A stretch of 33,393 nucleotides of DNA from Sphingomonadales bacterium (GTDB lineage: Bacteria > Pseudomonadota > Alphaproteobacteria > Sphingomonadales > Sphingomonadaceae), in NCBI GenBank assembly GCA_027489365.1, contig JAIXZV010000411.1, positions 1 through 33,393 of the forward strand, in the 5' to 3' direction. A program made the position numbers and the translations under genes. Shown here piece after piece: positions 30,900 through 33,393 of the stretch. The notes below the pieces were generated by a model. It had not been told where the DNA came from. It did no database searches and saw only the letters and a program-made list of their open reading frames with translations. Each line of letters opens with the position of its first letter. Position 1 is the stretch's first letter.

Positions 30900-33393
30900 T
30901 CAGAACCGCGAGCGCAGCGTCAGGCCGTAGGTGCGCGGCTCGGCGAGGAAGGCCGAGTAGAGCGCGTTGCCGGTGCCGCCGAAGGCCGCGACGTTGGCCG
31001 ATGAACCCGCCCCCTGGAACGGCGTGTTGAACGCGACCTGGATGTATTGCTTGTTGAACACGTTTTGCGACCAGAACTCGATTGCCCAAAGCTGGTCACG
31101 CCCGCGCAGGCCGATGCGTGCGTTGACCAGGGCAAAACCGTCCTGCTTCTTCTCCGGCGCAAGATCGGATCCGGTGTTATAGTCCGAGGTCAGGCGGCTA
31201 TCGACATAGACCAGGCCCGACAGGCCGTTCGAGCCGAGTTCCGGCGTCCACGCCACCGACGTGGTGACGACATGCTTCGGTGCGTTCGACATCTGGCTGC
31301 CCGGCAGCAGGAACAGTGCGGGATCGAGCGGAGCCCCTGCCGCATTGCCGACCAGATTGCGGGCGAATTTGGTGTCGGCATAGGTGTAGCCGGCCGTCAC
31401 CTGCAACTGGCGGATCGGGGTCATCGTCGCTTCGAGTTCGACACCCTGCGAGATCACGCCGGGCTTGTTGGCGCTGCCGGTGCACTGGCCGGTCGAGGCC
31501 AGATTGTCGGTGTCGCCGCCGTTCAGGCTGGTCGAGCAGCCCTGGATGTTCTGCACGACGAAGACCGAGCCGTTGAAGGTGTTGAGCTGGAAGTTCTTGA
31601 ACTCCGAGCGGAACGCCGCGACGTTCAGGGTGAAGCCGCGCGTCTTGAACTTGGCACCGAGTTCATAGCTGTCGACCGTCTCTGCATCGAACTTCAGCCC
31701 CGAGGCATCGGCGTTGCTGCGCGGGCCGAACACGCCGTTGGCACCACCGAGCGGCGAACGATCGAGGTTGTAGCCGCCAGCCTTATAACCCTTGGCGTAG
31801 GACGCGTAGGTCAGCAGGCTGGGGATCGGCTTCCACGACAGGACCGCCGTGCCGGTGACCTTACCTTCACCGAAATTGTCCTGCAGATTGAGCGCGTTGA
31901 GCTGCGACGACGAATTGCCGGTGCAGGTCAGCGTCAGGATGCCGCCGATATAGGTCTTGGCCGCCGCAGGAACGTTCGCACTGGCGAGCAGCGGCGAGAG
32001 GTTCGCCTGCTGCACCGGGCAGACCGTGTTGGTGTTGTTGAAGTTCGCGCCGAAATCCTTCGCCTCATGCGTGTAGCGGCCGCCCAGCGTCAGCGAGAGC
32101 GTGTCGGTGATGCGGAAGATGTTGTGCGTGAAGAAGGCGAAATTCTCGCTCTTCTGGCGATAGACCGAGCCATTGTCGCCGACATTGTTGACGGTCGACA
32201 GGCGATCGAGCCCGGCGAGCACCGCCGAGGCGAGCGGGCCTGCACCACCGAACGCACCGGTGATCGTCGCGCGACCGGTCGCCGAGAGACAGCCGGGTGC
32301 GGCGTTGTTCTGCAGGATCGGGTTGGTGCTGATGTTGGCGACCAGGCGGCAAGCGGCGAAGGAGCCATATTGCGACCCGAACACGGCATTATCGACGACG
32401 CGCAGACGCTCGTTCGAATAGAAGCCGCCGACCAACCAATCGAGCTTGCCGTCGAACGCCGAGCCCTGCAGGCGCGCTTCCTGCGTGAAGGTGCGGAACT
32501 GGCGATAGGCTTTGCCGTCGGCCGCGCGGTTGGTGAGATCGACATTGGTGTAATCGACGTCGCCGGCATTGCCCGACTTATATTCGCGATACGCCGTGAT
32601 CGAGGTGAGCGTGGCGCCACCGAGGTTCCAGTCAGCCTGCAGCGAGCCGCCGTAATCGACCGTGGTGTTGCGATAGGTCTGCCCCGGGGTCAGCGCGACT
32701 TCGCGGTTGAACGGGTTTGGCGTGCTGCCCGCAAGCGGATAGGCCGCCCCGGCGCGGCGCAGGATATCGACAATCGGGTTGGCATCGCTGACCGATACCG
32801 CGCCGTCGGCGTTGACGCTGCTGCCGTTCGCCTGTGCGGCGTTGGCGGTCGGGTCGAAGGTCTGCGCCTGGCCGTAATAGGTCGCGCCACAGCAGCTTTC
32901 CTTACGGTGCGAATAATCGCCGATCAGGCGGAAGCTCAAGTCGGCGGTCGGCTTGAACAGCAATTGCCCGCGGACAAAGTAGCGATCGCGATCGTTGACG
33001 CGGGCTTCGCTGCCGCCGCCTTGGGTCACGTTCTTGTAGAAACCATCGCGGTTCACGTAGACACCGTCGACGCGGAAGGCGAGCGTGTCGGTGATCGGCC
33101 CGGTCAGGCCGAGCGCGAGGCGCTTCTGGTCGTAATTGCCGTACGTCCCCTCGGCATTGCCGCCGAATTTGAATTCCGGCGCGCGCGTGATGATGTTGAT
33201 GAGGCCGGCCGAGGCGTTGCGGCCGAACAGCGTGCCCTGCGGCCCGCGCAGCACTTCAACGCGGTCGATTTCGCCGAGTTCGTTGAGGCCGACGCCAGTG
33301 CGGCTGCGATAGACGCCATCGATGAACACCGCGACCGAGCTTTCGAGGCCGGGATTGTCACCCACCGTGCCGACGCCGCGGATGCGGGCCGAG
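30900..33393 (-). CDS. TonB-dependent outer membrane receptor, 5' end outside window
   Basis: About 830 residues of an outer-membrane receptor are visible, and the frame is open through the window edge. The missing part is the signal peptide, TonB box and the start of the plug. The visible plug has SARIRGVGTVGDNP, VAVFIDGVYRSRTGVG and EVLRGPQGTLFGRNASAG, the classical plug signature. The barrel ends in LTLRSRF with the C-terminal Phe required for outer-membrane insertion. Four Cys pairs or groups lie in what are probably extracellular loops (ESCCGA, AACRLV/PGCLSA, TVCPVQ/LTCTG, QGCSTS/GQCTGS). The substrate is not evident; similar sphingomonad receptors take up siderophores, glycans or aromatic compounds. 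Confidence 0.95.
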   Translation of the reverse strand, partial: SARIRGVGTVGDNPGLESSVAVFIDGVYRSRTGVGLNELGEIDRVEVLRGPQGTLFGRNASAGLINIITRAPEFKFGGNAEGTYGNYDQKRLALGLTGPITDTLAFRVDGVYVNRDGFYKNVTQGGGSEARVNDRDRYFVRGQLLFKPTADLSFRLIGDYSHRKESCCGATYYGQAQTFDPTANAAQANGSSVNADGAVSVSDANPIVDILRRAGAAYPLAGSTPNPFNREVALTPGQTYRNTTVDYGGSLQADWNLGGATLTSITAYREYKSGNAGDVDYTNVDLTNRAADGKAYRQFRTFTQEARLQGSAFDGKLDWLVGGFYSNERLRVVDNAVFGSQYGSFAACRLVANISTNPILQNNAAPGCLSATGRATITGAFGGAGPLASAVLAGLDRLSTVNNVGDNGSVYRQKSENFAFFTHNIFRITDTLSLTLGGRYTHEAKDFGANFNNTNTVCPVQQANLSPLLASANVPAAAKTYIGGILTLTCTGNSSSQLNALNLQDNFGEGKVTGTAVLSWKPIPSLLTYASYAKGYKAGGYNLDRSPLGGANGVFGPRSNADASGLKFDAETVDSYELGAKFKTRGFTLNVAAFRSEFKNFQLNTFNGSVFVVQNIQGCSTSLNGGDTDNLASTGQCTGSANKPGVISQGVELEATMTPIRQLQVTAGYTYADTKFARNLVGNAAGAPLDPALFLLPGSQMSNAPKHVVTTSVAWTPELGSNGLSGLVYVDSRLTSDYNTGSDLAPEKKQDGFALVNARIGLRGRDQLWAIEFWSQNVFNKQYIQVAFNTPFQGAGSSANVAAFGGTGNALYSAFLAEPRTYGLTLRSRF

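Noticed and set aside
1..33393. CRISPR array, tRNA/rRNA genes, prophage or complete insertion sequence
   Set aside because: No regularly spaced direct repeats, no cloverleaf-like sequences, no transposase, integrase or phage structural genes were seen on either strand; the repeats present are palindromic and dispersed.

Overview
The window is high-GC, densely coded DNA with alphaproteobacterial gene content. It most resembles Sphingomonas or a close relative (order Sphingomonadales). The grounds are gene-family resemblance, a large TonB-dependent receptor, a CYP153-type P450, and many intergenic palindromes of kinds I associate with sphingomonads; no database was consulted. I see no tRNA, rRNA, CRISPR array, prophage or complete insertion sequence.

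Layout. 1-2770: a palindromic repeat, a 61-residue exported peptide, hisE, a HIT-family protein and an APC amino-acid permease closed by a strong terminator. 2780-5350: an adenosine/ribokinase-type sugar kinase (minus), an EI24/CysZ-like membrane protein overlapping a small lipoprotein, and three separate inverted repeats. 5352-8640: queG broken by a +1 frameshift at a palindromic insert, then a divergent ABC exporter (ATPase plus permease). 8641-12222: a CYP153-like P450 behind a palindrome that covers its -35 hexamer, a 94-residue unknown, a Tat-exported MsrB, a CHAP-domain protein and an SH3-like lipoprotein. 12206-16589: a GPH/MFS transporter and an SDR overlapping on the minus strand, divergent from an acyl-CoA dehydrogenase and a second SDR; a palindrome lies between the two pairs.

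16594-23043 is the most interesting part. On the minus strand, malic enzyme (maeB) is followed by a histidine kinase, a stand-alone receiver, a GH130 glycoside phosphorylase/hydrolase and a membrane-anchored retropepsin-like protease. The kinase's N-terminal membrane domain closely matches the ethylene-binding domain of plant ETR1 and cyanobacterial Etr1, including the Asp, Tyr, Pro, Cys and His positions that bind copper and ethylene. That is the best candidate here for a little-described system.

23143-33393: mutS, a small Ala-rich lipoprotein with its own terminator, glnD (PII uridylyltransferase), a VOC-family protein, a second copy of the first repeat, rlmJ, and a TonB-dependent receptor whose 5' end runs off the window.

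At least eight inverted repeats of seven different sequence types lie in or beside genes. One is inside queG and one supplies the stop codon of the protease gene.
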